Of a DNA stretch of 64,000 nt, positions 1 to 8,706 are shown in pieces. The position numbers and the translations under genes were made by a program. Below the pieces are notes generated by a model. The model was not told the origin of the DNA. It saw nothing but the letters and a program-made list of their open reading frames with translations, and did no database searches. Within the stretch, counting starts at the first letter, position 1; every line of letters starts with the position of its first letter. The stretch is from Natronococcus pandeyae (GTDB lineage: Archaea; Halobacteriota; Halobacteria; Halobacteriales; Natrialbaceae). The stretch is from assembly GCF_008122205.1 (NCBI RefSeq), contig NZ_PHNJ01000017.1, positions 1 to 64,000 on the forward strand. Direction: 5' to 3'.

Positions 1-295
1 GCCATATGCGTCGCTTCCTCACTCAACTCCACATAATCCCGGTCGAGACGGCAACTGAGCGGCGTCTAAACATGGCCCACAGCGTGTAGTTGTCAGTTGC
101 AGATATTGTTATCAGCTAGATGGTTGTTCTAGACCACGTGACACACAGCGACGTATCCGGAACTGTTATGCTATTTGATAGCGTGTATCATTCAGCGTCT
201 TCTCTAGGGTCTCCATGGTCACGTGGGCGGATCACCGGGACGAGAAGATGTACCACGACTGGCGACCGAAGTCGCTCGCAAAGAAGGTAAGATAA
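1..295. other. Left-edge stretch without a supported gene
   Basis: No complete gene is visible. On the minus strand an open frame with a possible GTG at about position 32 runs off the left edge, but only about ten residues can be read, so it cannot be called. The stretch is more AT-rich than its surroundings around 100-190. Confidence 0.4.
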
Positions 296-1120
296 ATGAA
301 AGAAACAGAGTATGCTGGCGTAACGAAGCGTCAGAAAGAGACGTGGGCAACTGGCGATTTCAACGAGATCGCCCGCCAGAACGTGGTCATGGCAGAGGCG
401 CTCTGCGAGGCGGCTGATCCACATCCCGGACAACGCGTGCTGGACGTGGCCTGTGGCAGCGGAACAGCGGCCCTGGTTGCGGAACGACGGTACTGTGAGG
501 TCACAGGCGTCGATTACGTACCAGGATTGATCGAACGTGCGAAGACGCGTGCACGGGCCAACGGGCAAGCCGTCGACTTCCACGTTGGCGATGCCCAAGA
601 GATGCCGTTTCCCGACGACAGCTTCGATGTGGTGCTCTCGGTGTACGGAGTGCAGTTCGCACCCGATCAGGAGCAGGCGGCACGCGAGATGCTTCGAGTT
701 TGCAGACCGGGAGGCAAAATCGGCCTGGCGGGTCCGATTCCCGAGGGGTGGAGCGGTGACTGGTTCGCTGCTCACGCCCAGTACGTCCCTCCGCCGCCCG
801 GCGTACAGTCACCCCTTCGGTGGGGCACGAACGAGGGACTCGACGAACTCCTCGGCGCTGGCACTCGATCGATCGAAAGTGAACGACGGACGGCGCTCCA
901 ATACTACCGATCGATCGACCATGCAGTGGACGTGTTCAGCACCTACTTCGGCCCGACGATCCGTGCGTTAGAGACGAGTGATTCGGATGCAAAAGAGCGC
1001 CTTCGGAACGACCTCAGGGATGTATTCAGCCGCTACAACCGTGCGACGGATGGGACCGCGATCATCGAGAACCAGTATCTCCAGACCGTTGCAACCAGTG
1101 CGCAACGAGCCCGAAAATAG
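296..1120 (+). CDS. Class I SAM-dependent methyltransferase
   Basis: A 274-residue protein of the UbiE/Methyltransf_11 type. The SAM-binding motif I (VLDVACGSGTA) is at about residues 48-58, followed by the acidic motif II (VTGVDY) and the DAQEMPFPDDSFDVV block typical of this fold. No membrane segment is seen. The substrate cannot be deduced; small-molecule, quinone and arsenite methyltransferases share this fold, and no Cys pattern of ArsM is present. The ATG at 296 is preceded by a purine-rich AAGGTAAG element. It stands alone, upstream of the copper module on the opposite side of a convergent junction. Confidence 0.85.
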   Translation: MKETEYAGVTKRQKETWATGDFNEIARQNVVMAEALCEAADPHPGQRVLDVACGSGTAALVAERRYCEVTGVDYVPGLIERAKTRARANGQAVDFHVGDAQEMPFPDDSFDVVLSVYGVQFAPDQEQAAREMLRVCRPGGKIGLAGPIPEGWSGDWFAAHAQYVPPPPGVQSPLRWGTNEGLDELLGAGTRSIESERRTALQYYRSIDHAVDVFSTYFGPTIRALETSDSDAKERLRNDLRDVFSRYNRATDGTAIIENQYLQTVATSAQRARK

Positions 1121-1305
1121 CGAGAAACTCGACACCGCATATCCACAGGCGAAATCTGCACTCGAGCGAGATCTCGCACCTCGACTGAGCCGCCCCTGTG
1201 GGCAGTTGAAATGAAACGGGTTAGAAGTCGACCTGAGCGAGCCTGTACCCGCGAGAGAGACCGAATCACAGTTCCGACAGAGAACGGATCAGCCGGTACG
1301 GAGAG

Positions 1306-1848
1306 TCAGCGCAACTCGTCGAATCCCTCACCCTCGCTCAGTTCGATGAACGCACGGTTGAGGAGTTCTCGAACGACGAACTCCTCGTAGTGTTGGGTCT
1401 CACAGTACTCGCACGGCTTCATCTCTCGAGCGACCGCCTCGATCTCGTCGCCGTGTGCTCGACGGAGCGTCTCGACCAGTGCAGCCGTTTCTTCGGTGGC
1501 CGTTTCCTGCGCCGGAGCGAGCGTCTCCTCGGCGTCGTCCGGGAGTTCGTACGAGAAGATCCGCGTATTCGACCGGTAGTACTTCCTCGTCCCGCCACCG
1601 GCGTCTTCCAGCCGTGCGATCTCGACCATGTCGGCGTCTCGCAGCACGTTCACGTGATGGCGAACCGTCGTTTCGGCCTTGTCTTCGCCGCGACGGTGGA
1701 GTTCCTCGGTGATCGCCTCGATCGTCATTTCGTCGTCGGCCAGCATGTCGAGAACCTTGGCTCGGACATCGTTCTCGAGCGCCTTCGCTTTCTCCGGATC
1801 GGTCGTAATTACGTCCCGGATCGGCACCTCGGATTCGAGCAACGTCAT
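1306..1848 (-). CDS. Winged-helix (ArsR-like) metal-responsive regulator
   Basis: A 180-residue DNA-binding protein. Residues about 20-95 form an ArsR-type winged helix, with a recognition helix around ETTVRHHVNVL and a wing before KYYRSN. The C-terminal part contains C146-x2-C149-x3-H153, a plausible metal site. It is divergent from the heavy-metal P-type ATPase gene across a 131 bp gap, the usual arrangement for a regulator and its target. Copper or another soft metal is the likely ligand, by inference from the neighbour; no family assignment proves it. Confidence 0.8.
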   Translation of the reverse strand: MTLLESEVPIRDVITTDPEKAKALENDVRAKVLDMLADDEMTIEAITEELHRRGEDKAETTVRHHVNVLRDADMVEIARLEDAGGGTRKYYRSNTRIFSYELPDDAEETLAPAQETATEETAALVETLRRAHGDEIEAVAREMKPCEYCETQHYEEFVVRELLNRAFIELSEGEGFDELR

Positions 1849-1925
1849 CGTGGACGGATGCTACGGATACGACGGTAGTAAGAGTGTCGTTAGCTGTTTG
1901 ATACTGGTCTTACGATTGGAATACC

Positions 1926-1965
1926 GCTATAATATTCGTCGTAACGGTTTCCCGTCCGAAGGACG
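1926..1965 (+). promoter_or_regulatory. Probable promoter and small dyad for the P-type ATPase gene
   Basis: An AT-rich TATA-like element (CTATAATAT) spans about 1927-1935 in otherwise GC-rich DNA, 45-50 nt before the ATPase ATG. Downstream is a perfect inverted repeat, CGTCC-GAA-GGACG, at 1953-1965. The divergent regulator gene starts at 1848, so the dyad is a candidate operator. This is position-based inference. Confidence 0.4.
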
Positions 1966-1979
1966 AAAGCGAGGACACG

Positions 1980-4256
1980 ATGGCGAACACCCAGGCACAG
2001 TACAACGTCGGCGGAATGTCCTGCTCGTTCTGTGCGGAGAGCATCCGCAAGGCCTACGAGCGGACGGACGGCGTCGAAGACGTCGACGTGAGCCTCGCCC
2101 ACGAAGAGGTGCTGGTGTCGTACGACGACGAACTCGTGGACGAGGTGCAGATCAAAGACACGCTTCGCGACCTCGGGTACACGATCCGCGATCCGGACAA
2201 ACGAACGCGGTTCGAGGAGCAACGGGCCGAACTCGACGATGCGAAGCGTAAACTCGTTCTCAGCGGCGCGGCCTCGCTCGTCCTCGCCGGCCTGATGCTC
2301 TACATGATCGGCAGGTACCGAATGCTCGAGCACGACTCGCTCTGGTACGATCTCCCGACGCTCGCCCTCACGCTGGGAGTGATGTTCGGCCCCGGACGGT
2401 ACATCAAAGAGAAGGCCTACCACAGCCTCCGCCGCGGCATCCTCAACCAGCACGTGTTGCTGGAAGCGGGCGCGTTCGCCGGACTGCTGGGCGGGGTGCT
2501 CGGACTGACGGTCTTCCCGCAGTTTCCGACCGTCCACTTCTTCGCCGTCTCCGTGTTCGTTACCGCGTACCACATCCTCTCGGAGTACACCAGCCTCGTC
2601 GTCCGGACGCGGGCCTCTCGATCCGTCCAGGAGTTGCTCGACCTCCGGCCCGAGACCGCACGACGTGTGACAGAAGATGGTGACGTCGAAGAGGTCCCCG
2701 TCGAGGAACTCGACGTGGGCGACCGCGTGCGGATCAAGCCCGGCGAGAGTATCCCCGTCGACGGGAGCGTCCTCGAGGGAACGTCGACCGTCGACGAATC
2801 GGTAGCGACTGGCGAATCCATCCCCCAAGAGAAGGGGTCCGGAGACGAGGTCATCGGCGGGAGCGTCAACGAAACCGGAACGCTGCTGCTCGAAGTGACC
2901 GCGACCGGGGAGGACGCCTTCCTGAACCAGGTCGCCCGCGAGATCGAGGAAGCGCGGGCGATGAAGCCCGGGATCGTGCAACTCGCCGACCGCGTACTCG
3001 AGTACTTCGTCCCCGGCGTGCTGGTGATCGCCCTCCTCTCGTTCCTGTTCTGGCTGGTCGCACCGATCGCGTGGGGCGGCGAGCCGACCGTCCAGCGAGG
3101 TGCGTTCGCCGCCCTCGCCGTCCTCGTCCTCGGCTATCCGTGCGCGCTGGGGATGGCGACCCCCCTCGCGTTGATCCGCGGCGGCGGCAAGGCCGCCAAC
3201 CGCGGAATTCTGATGCGAAGCGGCGACGCCTTCCAGCTCTTCACGGACGTCGACCGCCTCGTCCTCGACAAGACCGGCACGATCACCGTCGGCGAGCCGG
3301 CGGTCTCGGCGGTCGTCGCGGTCACCGACCGGAGCGAGCAGGCGGTGCTGCGAACGGCAGCGAGTGCGGAGGCCTTCTCCGAACACCCGCTCGCCGACGC
3401 GATCCTCGATCGCGCCGAGGAGCGGGGCGTCGAGTACGACGATCCGGAGACGTTCGAGAGCGTGACCGGGAAGGGTGTCCGCGCCACGGTCGACGAGAGG
3501 GACGTCGCGGTAGGAAAGCCCGGCTGGCTGTCCGAAGAAGGGATCGACCTCACGAGCGCTGCCGGCGAAGTCGATCGGCTCCAGCGGCGCGGGCTCACGG
3601 TCTCGGGCGTCGTGCGTGATGGCGAGGTGATCGGCCTGATCGGTATCGGCGACGAGATCAAAGCAGATGCCACAGCAACCGTCCGGCGGGCGACGGACGC
3701 CGGAATCGAACCCGTAATGATCACCGGAGACAACGAACGCACCGCGAAAGCGGTCGCCGACGAGGTGGGAATCGACCGCGTGATGGCCGGCGTGTTACCC
3801 GACGAGAAACGCGCCGAAATCGGCCGGCTGCAGGAAGCCGGCCACAGAGTTGCGATGGTCGGCGACGGGATCAACGACGCGCCCGCGTTGACGCAATCCG
3901 ACGTCGGCGTCGCTATCGGCGCCGGAACGGACATCGCGATCGAGTCGGCGGACGTCGTGTTGATGGGCGAGCGACTCGGCGGCGTGATGGACGCCCACGA
4001 AATCGGAACGGAGAGTTATCGAAAGACGCGTCAGAACCTCCTGGCGGCGTTCTCGTTCAACGGGATCGGCGTCGCCGTCGCCACGACGGGCCTCGTCCAC
4101 CCGATCTGGGCGATGATCGCGATGGTGCTCTCCGTCTCCGCCGTCCTCGCCAACAGCTTCGCCGGGCAACTCCTCTCGGGGGAGGGCGTCAGTACGGACT
4201 TCACCGTCCAGGAGCAGGACGTGGAGTCGCGGATCGAGGAAGCGCCGTTGGATTAG
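1980..4256 (+). CDS. P1B-type heavy-metal (probably copper) translocating ATPase
   Basis: A 758-residue membrane pump exporting soft metal ions with ATP. The N-terminal heavy-metal-associated domain carries GGMSCSFC (C15, C18). The A-domain TGES motif, phosphorylation motif DKTGT (D430), a SEHPLADA nucleotide-domain motif and GDGINDAPAL hinge are all intact. The odd feature is the intramembrane motif at residues 386-388, which reads Tyr-Pro-Cys instead of Cys-Pro-Cys, so one transport-site cysteine is missing. The divergent regulator and the convergent CopZ-like chaperone support copper. The nos operon nearby needs copper for NosZ, so a role in loading extracytoplasmic copper enzymes is possible. 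Confidence 0.9.
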   Translation: MANTQAQYNVGGMSCSFCAESIRKAYERTDGVEDVDVSLAHEEVLVSYDDELVDEVQIKDTLRDLGYTIRDPDKRTRFEEQRAELDDAKRKLVLSGAASLVLAGLMLYMIGRYRMLEHDSLWYDLPTLALTLGVMFGPGRYIKEKAYHSLRRGILNQHVLLEAGAFAGLLGGVLGLTVFPQFPTVHFFAVSVFVTAYHILSEYTSLVVRTRASRSVQELLDLRPETARRVTEDGDVEEVPVEELDVGDRVRIKPGESIPVDGSVLEGTSTVDESVATGESIPQEKGSGDEVIGGSVNETGTLLLEVTATGEDAFLNQVAREIEEARAMKPGIVQLADRVLEYFVPGVLVIALLSFLFWLVAPIAWGGEPTVQRGAFAALAVLVLGYPCALGMATPLALIRGGGKAANRGILMRSGDAFQLFTDVDRLVLDKTGTITVGEPAVSAVVAVTDRSEQAVLRTAASAEAFSEHPLADAILDRAEERGVEYDDPETFESVTGKGVRATVDERDVAVGKPGWLSEEGIDLTSAAGEVDRLQRRGLTVSGVVRDGEVIGLIGIGDEIKADATATVRRATDAGIEPVMITGDNERTAKAVADEVGIDRVMAGVLPDEKRAEIGRLQEAGHRVAMVGDGINDAPALTQSDVGVAIGAGTDIAIESADVVLMGERLGGVMDAHEIGTESYRKTRQNLLAAFSFNGIGVAVATTGLVHPIWAMIAMVLSVSAVLANSFAGQLLSGEGVSTDFTVQEQDVESRIEEAPLD

Positions 4257-4459
4257 GCGGTAGCCTCGTACCCCGCGTCGCGGATCGCCGCGGCGAGCTC
4301 GTCGTCGGCGACGTCCTCTCCGGCGACGACTTCGACCGTGTCGGTCTCGTGGTCGGCTTCGACCCGAGTCACGTCCTCTAGCGCTCTAAGAGCACTCGTG
4401 ACGTGCCGCTCGCAGCCGTCGCACGACATCCCCGTGACGGTGAGCGTCTTGCGTTCCAT
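4253..4459 (-). CDS. copZ: CopZ-like heavy-metal chaperone (HMA domain)
   Basis: A 68-residue single HMA-domain protein with the metal site GMSCDGC (C13, C16), followed by an ERHVTSALRALE helix. Such proteins hand Cu(I) to the N-terminal domain of a copper ATPase. The ATG at 4459 gives the usual family length; an in-frame upstream Met would add nine poorly matching residues. Its TAA stop overlaps the TAG stop of the convergent ATPase gene (shared bases 4254-4255), so the two genes are tightly packed tail to tail. Confidence 0.88.
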   Translation of the reverse strand: MERKTLTVTGMSCDGCERHVTSALRALEDVTRVEADHETDTVEVVAGEDVADDELAAAIRDAGYEATA

Positions 4460-4647
4460 ATTCGGAATGTAGCTGCCGAAAAGCAAGACTGTTGTGTCGA
4501 GACCCGATCACGATCCCTGCGAAATCTTCGGCTTCCCAGTCGATCTACCCCTCGAGAGGAGAGCCGATAGCCACCGTTAGCGGTACGAGTTGTATCGGCC
4601 TCGAAGTGATACTCAGAGTATAATTCCGCGAAAATATCATCTACCAG

Positions 4648-5472
4648 TTACGTCTCTATCGCGTCAAGAACGCTATCGTCCAACTGTTTCGCGTCGGTGA
4701 ACACGCGGCGACTGATCAGCATCGTATTCACCACGACGGTCAGCCCGCCGGCGGCGAAGATCATGAGCATGATCACGAACTGGTACTGGGCCGCGTAGAT
4801 CGGGTTCGCTCCGGCGATGATCATCCCCGCCATCAGCCCCGGAATCTGGACGATCCCCAGACTCTTGATACTGTCGAGGATCGGGATAATCGACGCGTAG
4901 ACGCTGGTCGACACGTACTGATTGATCGCCCGGTCGGGCGAGCCGCCGACGCTCAGCATCGCCTCGATCTCCGGCCGGTTCGCCGCCAGTTCGCCCGTGA
5001 ATCGATCCAGCACCAGCGAGTTCGTCTTCATCGCGTTCGCGATGATCATACTGCCGATGACGATGAGATCGCGCATCGTCGTCTCGATGGCCCCTGCAAC
5101 CGTCATCATCACGATCACGAGCCCCGCACCGAATCCGATGGAAAGCACGGAGGTGCGAAAGACGCCGGGGATCGCGTCACCGCGTTTGTGCGAGATCCAC
5201 CCCGCGACGCAGATCATGAACGCGAGGACGACCGTCGCCCACGCGAGGTGTGCTGCCAGCAACACGCCGATCACTGCGCCGGCCGCGACGACCTGCACCA
5301 GTCCCCGACCGGACGTGGTGAGGACCTCGCGCTCGAAGTCGAGTTCGCGGGCGTACACGACGCCCAGTACGATCGCAGCGAGCACGGTCGCCGTGAGGAT
5401 CTGGACGAATCCGGTGATCACGACGGGATCGGTCGCCTGTTCGACGAACGTGTCGATCGTCGCTTCGGTCAT
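4648..5472 (-). CDS. FetB-like (UPF0014) ABC transporter permease
   Basis: A 274-residue polytopic membrane protein with about seven hydrophobic segments. It matches the UPF0014/FetB family, including the conserved region MIIANAMKTNSLVLDR near residue 140 and PEIEAMLSVGGSP near 168. FetB works with the ATPase FetA to export iron in E. coli and protects against peroxide stress. Its ATG overlaps the TGA of the upstream ATPase gene by four bases (ATGA), indicating translational coupling. The metal exported here is unknown; proximity to copper genes makes another metal possible. Confidence 0.85.
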   Translation of the reverse strand: MTEATIDTFVEQATDPVVITGFVQILTATVLAAIVLGVVYARELDFEREVLTTSGRGLVQVVAAGAVIGVLLAAHLAWATVVLAFMICVAGWISHKRGDAIPGVFRTSVLSIGFGAGLVIVMMTVAGAIETTMRDLIVIGSMIIANAMKTNSLVLDRFTGELAANRPEIEAMLSVGGSPDRAINQYVSTSVYASIIPILDSIKSLGIVQIPGLMAGMIIAGANPIYAAQYQFVIMLMIFAAGGLTVVVNTMLISRRVFTDAKQLDDSVLDAIET

Positions 5473-6140
5473 CCGATCACGTCCGCCGGCGTCCCTTCCG
5501 CGGCGACGCGTCCGTCCACGAACTCGACGATGCGATCACCGAGCCGTTTCGCCTGCGCCGTGTCGTGCGTGACGAGCACGCAGGTCAGATCGTCCTCGCG
5601 AATCAGTTCGGCGAGCAGGTCCTCGATCTGGGCTTCAGTCGTCGTATCGAGGTGCGCGGTCGGCTCGTCGAGGAGCAACACCTCGGGGTCGACGTAGAGC
5701 GTCCGGGCGATGGACACGCGCTGTCGTTCCCCGCCCGAAAGGTCGTCGACGGCGCGGTCTTCGTACCCCTCGAGTCCCATCCGCTCGAGCAGCGCCGCAA
5801 CGCGCTCCTCATCGACGGGTTCGTCGCGGACGCGCGCCCCGAGCGCGACGTTTTCCGCGACGGTGCCGCGGCTGAGGGCCGCGTCCTGCGGGATCAGCCC
5901 GATCCGCCGGCGTAATTCCTGGGGATCGATCTCCCGGTAGTCGGTGCCGTCGAGAAACACCGTACCGTCGGTCGGTTCGTCCAGCCGATTGAGGAGCCGG
6001 AGGAACGAGGACTTCCCCGATCCGGAGGGGCCGATGATCGCGACGACGTCGGACGTCGGAACGCGTAGCGAGACCGCGTCGACGATCCGATCGCCGTCGA
6101 CGACCCGCGTGAGAGACTCCGCTTCGAGTTTCGGGACCAT
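5469..6140 (-). CDS. FetA-like ABC transporter ATP-binding protein
   Basis: A 223-residue ABC ATPase. Walker A is GPSGSGKSS (residues 37-45), the signature is LSGGERQRV, and Walker B is LLLDEPTAHLD, followed by the switch histidine (VLVTHD). It is the upstream partner of the FetB-like permease, overlapping it by four bases, so together they form a minimal exporter. The gene begins 111 bp after nosL on the same strand; it could be read through from the nos operon or have its own promoter. Confidence 0.85.
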   Translation of the reverse strand: MVPKLEAESLTRVVDGDRIVDAVSLRVPTSDVVAIIGPSGSGKSSFLRLLNRLDEPTDGTVFLDGTDYREIDPQELRRRIGLIPQDAALSRGTVAENVALGARVRDEPVDEERVAALLERMGLEGYEDRAVDDLSGGERQRVSIARTLYVDPEVLLLDEPTAHLDTTTEAQIEDLLAELIREDDLTCVLVTHDTAQAKRLGDRIVEFVDGRVAAEGTPADVIG

Positions 6141-6251
6141 CGTGGTGGAGTACGTCGGCGCTCGGCCAAAAGCAACCGCTTTCGAACGAAATCGGGCGCT
6201 TATCGATCGGGTACTCCCGTTCGAGGGCAGTCACGTCGCGACCGACGGGAT

Positions 6252-6836
6252 TCAGGCGTGTTCCGTAGACGAGAGTTCGTCCCACGCCCGGAGTTCGCCG
6301 CCGTGCTCCTCGACGAACGCTGTCGCGTCGTCTCGCCGCGAGAACGGGAAGAAATCCGCACCCATGGCGCCCTCGACGTCGCTGCCGACGACGTAGGAGA
6401 GGTCCGTCGCGTCGGCGAACGCGTCCGCCCCGACGTGACTCGAGATGTACGTCGTCCCGTCTCGCTCCTCGAGCCGGTAGTCGACGCTCGAGTAGTCGGT
6501 GACGAACGCCTCGCGGAGTTCCCACCCGCGGTCGAGACGCTCCTCGTGGGAGGCGACGAGTTCGACGAGACTGTCGAACCGGGCCGGGCCGTCGCGGTCG
6601 TCGGGGTTGCCGTCGGCGTAAAAGAGCTGGCCGGCGGGGCCGTAGTGGTCCTCGATCACCATTCCGCAGACGTCGCACGTCGCCCCGTCCGAGAGATCGA
6701 TCGGGTCGGCCGGCTCCTCGGCGGCGTCGTCGTCCTCGAGACAGCCGGCTAGACCGACCGCGACGCCCGCGCCGATGGCGGCGAGGACGCGACGCCGGAG
6801 ACACCGTCGATCGTGGGCGCAGCGCGAACTGGTCAT
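6252..6836 (-). CDS. nosL: NosL copper lipoprotein for nitrous oxide reductase
   Basis: A 194-residue lipoprotein that delivers Cu(I) for NosZ maturation. An Arg-rich N terminus (RRCLRRR) and hydrophobic stretch end in a lipobox with C32 (GLAGC), consistent with a Tat-exported lipoprotein. The NosL hallmark CDVCGM follows at about residues 58-63, and the FYADG and DFFPFS regions fit the family. The start at 6836 is chosen because ATGA overlaps the nosY stop. It is the last gene of the nos operon. Confidence 0.88.
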   Translation of the reverse strand: MTSSRCAHDRRCLRRRVLAAIGAGVAVGLAGCLEDDDAAEEPADPIDLSDGATCDVCGMVIEDHYGPAGQLFYADGNPDDRDGPARFDSLVELVASHEERLDRGWELREAFVTDYSSVDYRLEERDGTTYISSHVGADAFADATDLSYVVGSDVEGAMGADFFPFSRRDDATAFVEEHGGELRAWDELSSTEHA

Positions 6837-7744
6837 AGTCGTCGTCTCCGTATCGCGAACGCAGCGAGCGCGATCGGAACGACGATCCAGGCCACCAGCG
6901 CCCCGACGAGGACCCCCGTCGAGAGGCCGGACTCGGCAAGCACTGTAGCGAATCCGGCGTCGCCGGCGGCCCCCAGCGCGCCGAGGACGAGCGCGCGGAA
7001 GATGCCGGTCGGGTTCGCGAGCAGCATGGCCGAGACGGCGCCCGCCGAGAGGTCGAACGCCGCGACGAGGCCGAGGCCGAGCAGGTCGTGGACGAGGACG
7101 AACCACGCCCAGACGAGCAGCGAAATCCCGAGCGCGTGGGTCTTCTCGCGGGCCAGCGTCGACACGAGGACGCCGACCGCGAGGAAGACGAGCCCGAGGC
7201 CGACGCTCGCGAGCAGAAACGTCACGTAGGCGTCGAATCCGGCGAGTCCGAACTCCCACAGCAGGAAGCCGCCGGCGATCCCGAACCCGACGACCGTCGC
7301 GCTCGCGAGCACGACCGCTCGCCCGAGCGCCGTCCCGACGACGATCCAGGCCCGCTCGACCGGCAGGGCGAACAGCGCGTGGAGCCAGCCGTTCTCCTCG
7401 CGGCCGACGACGGCGTCGTACCCGAACGCGAGCGCGACCAGCGGGACGAGGTAGACGGCGAGCACCGCGAGACTCGCAACGGTCCGCTCGAAGCCCTCGG
7501 GGCCGACGCTCGAGCCGCTGAACGTCGTTAGCCCGAGCGCGAACGCGGCGAAGATGGCGGTGAGCGCGACGGCCCACCGCCCCCGGACCGCGAGCCGGTA
7601 CTCCGTCTCGGCGACGACGAGCAGCTGGCGGTACCAGATCCCGGAATCGCTCGCCCGGGACAGCTCGGCGTCCGTAGCCGACGCGTAGCCACCGTCCGGT
7701 TTCGGGGTCTGCTCGTCGGTCGCGGTCCGCTTGCGGTCGGTCAT
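6833..7744 (-). CDS. nosY: NosY-like ABC transporter permease
   Basis: A 303-residue integral membrane protein with about six hydrophobic segments, of the ABC-2 permease type found as NosY in nos clusters. With NosF and NosD it forms the machinery that assembles the CuZ sulfide-copper centre of NosZ. The ATG at 7744 overlaps the nosF TGA by one base; a GTG at 7747 is an alternative start. Motifs such as GYDAVVGREENGWLHALF support the family. The N-terminal 40 residues are charged and probably cytoplasmic. Confidence 0.85.
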   Translation of the reverse strand: MTDRKRTATDEQTPKPDGGYASATDAELSRASDSGIWYRQLLVVAETEYRLAVRGRWAVALTAIFAAFALGLTTFSGSSVGPEGFERTVASLAVLAVYLVPLVALAFGYDAVVGREENGWLHALFALPVERAWIVVGTALGRAVVLASATVVGFGIAGGFLLWEFGLAGFDAYVTFLLASVGLGLVFLAVGVLVSTLAREKTHALGISLLVWAWFVLVHDLLGLGLVAAFDLSAGAVSAMLLANPTGIFRALVLGALGAAGDAGFATVLAESGLSTGVLVGALVAWIVVPIALAAFAIRRRRL

Positions 7745-8706
7745 CACGTACTCACCTCCGTTGCGCCGGCGATCTCGTCGGGCGAATTCTCCGGCTCGCT
7801 CTCCTCCCGCTCGAGCGCCTCGTGGAACGCCGCCTCGAGCCCGGGTTCCCGGACCTCGAAGCGATCGACGAGGTCGGACTCGAACGCGGCGCAGAGCTCG
7901 AGCGCAGCGTCGCGCTCGCAGGCGACCGCGATCTCGCCGGCCGTCTCCGTCACGTCGCCGTACCGCTGAGCGGTCTCGAGGAGCCTCGTGCGGTCGCGGT
8001 CTGCCGACGGACGGACGGCCACGGTGACGCGCCCGTCGCCCGCCGTCCGCAACTCGTCGACGGAGCCGACCGCGCGGAGTTCCCCGTCCTCGAGGATAGC
8101 GACCGAGTCGCAGAGCCGTTCTACCTCCCCCAGGACGTGCGAAGAGAGGACGACTGTCGCGTCCGTCTCGCGGTCGATCCGTTCGATGATCCGGTGGAAA
8201 GTTGCGACGCCGCGCGGATCCAGCCCCGCCGTCGGCTCGTCGAGGACGAGCACGGGCGGTTCGGCGAGCAGCGCCGACGCGAGGCCGAGGCGTCGTCCCA
8301 TTCCGTTCGAGTAGCCGGAGACGGCGCGGTCGGCCGCGTCGGTCAGCCCGACCGTCTCGAGGGCGTCGTCGATGCGCTCCTCGCGGGCTGCGATCCCGCG
8401 GATGCGGGCGTGGACCGAGAGGACCTCTCGGCCGGTCATCGCCGGCGGGAAGCCGGCGTGTTCGGGCAGGAACGCGACGCGCTCGCGGACGCGGTGGCCC
8501 GCTCGCTCGACGTCGACCCCGCCGACTTCGATCCGCCCCGAGTCCGGTCTGTCGTGCCCCACGAGGAGCTCGAAGAGGGTCGTCTTTCCCGCGCCGTTCG
8601 TCCCGAGGACGCCGAACGTCGATCCGGACGGGATCTCGAACGATGGCCCGTCCAGGGCGACGACGTCGCCGTAGCGTTTGTGGACGTCAGTTATCGTGAT
8701 CTTCAT
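7744..8706 (-). CDS. nosF: NosF-like ABC transporter ATPase
   Basis: A 320-residue ATPase with Walker A GTNGAGKTT (35-43), signature SGYSNGMGRRLGLA, Walker B VLVLDEPTAGLDP and the switch histidine (SSHVLGEVE). The C-terminal 110 residues form the extra domain usual in NosF-type proteins. It energises the NosDFY complex. Its ATG lies inside the 3' end of nosD (20 bp overlap), and its stop overlaps nosY, so the whole group is translationally coupled. Confidence 0.87.
   Translation of the reverse strand: MKITITDVHKRYGDVVALDGPSFEIPSGSTFGVLGTNGAGKTTLFELLVGHDRPDSGRIEVGGVDVERAGHRVRERVAFLPEHAGFPPAMTGREVLSVHARIRGIAAREERIDDALETVGLTDAADRAVSGYSNGMGRRLGLASALLAEPPVLVLDEPTAGLDPRGVATFHRIIERIDRETDATVVLSSHVLGEVERLCDSVAILEDGELRAVGSVDELRTAGDGRVTVAVRPSADRDRTRLLETAQRYGDVTETAGEIAVACERDAALELCAAFESDLVDRFEVREPGLEAAFHEALEREESEPENSPDEIAGATEVST

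Noticed and set aside
1890-3386. Long minus-strand open frame (498 codons) opposite the P-type ATPase gene
   Set aside because: It is the antisense shadow of a gene with high third-position GC; its translation has no domain and the sense strand encodes a complete ATPase.
6252-7577. Very long minus-strand frame through nosL and nosY
   Set aside because: Only its last 194 codons make sense as NosL; the upstream Arg-rich part is an out-of-frame reading of nosY.
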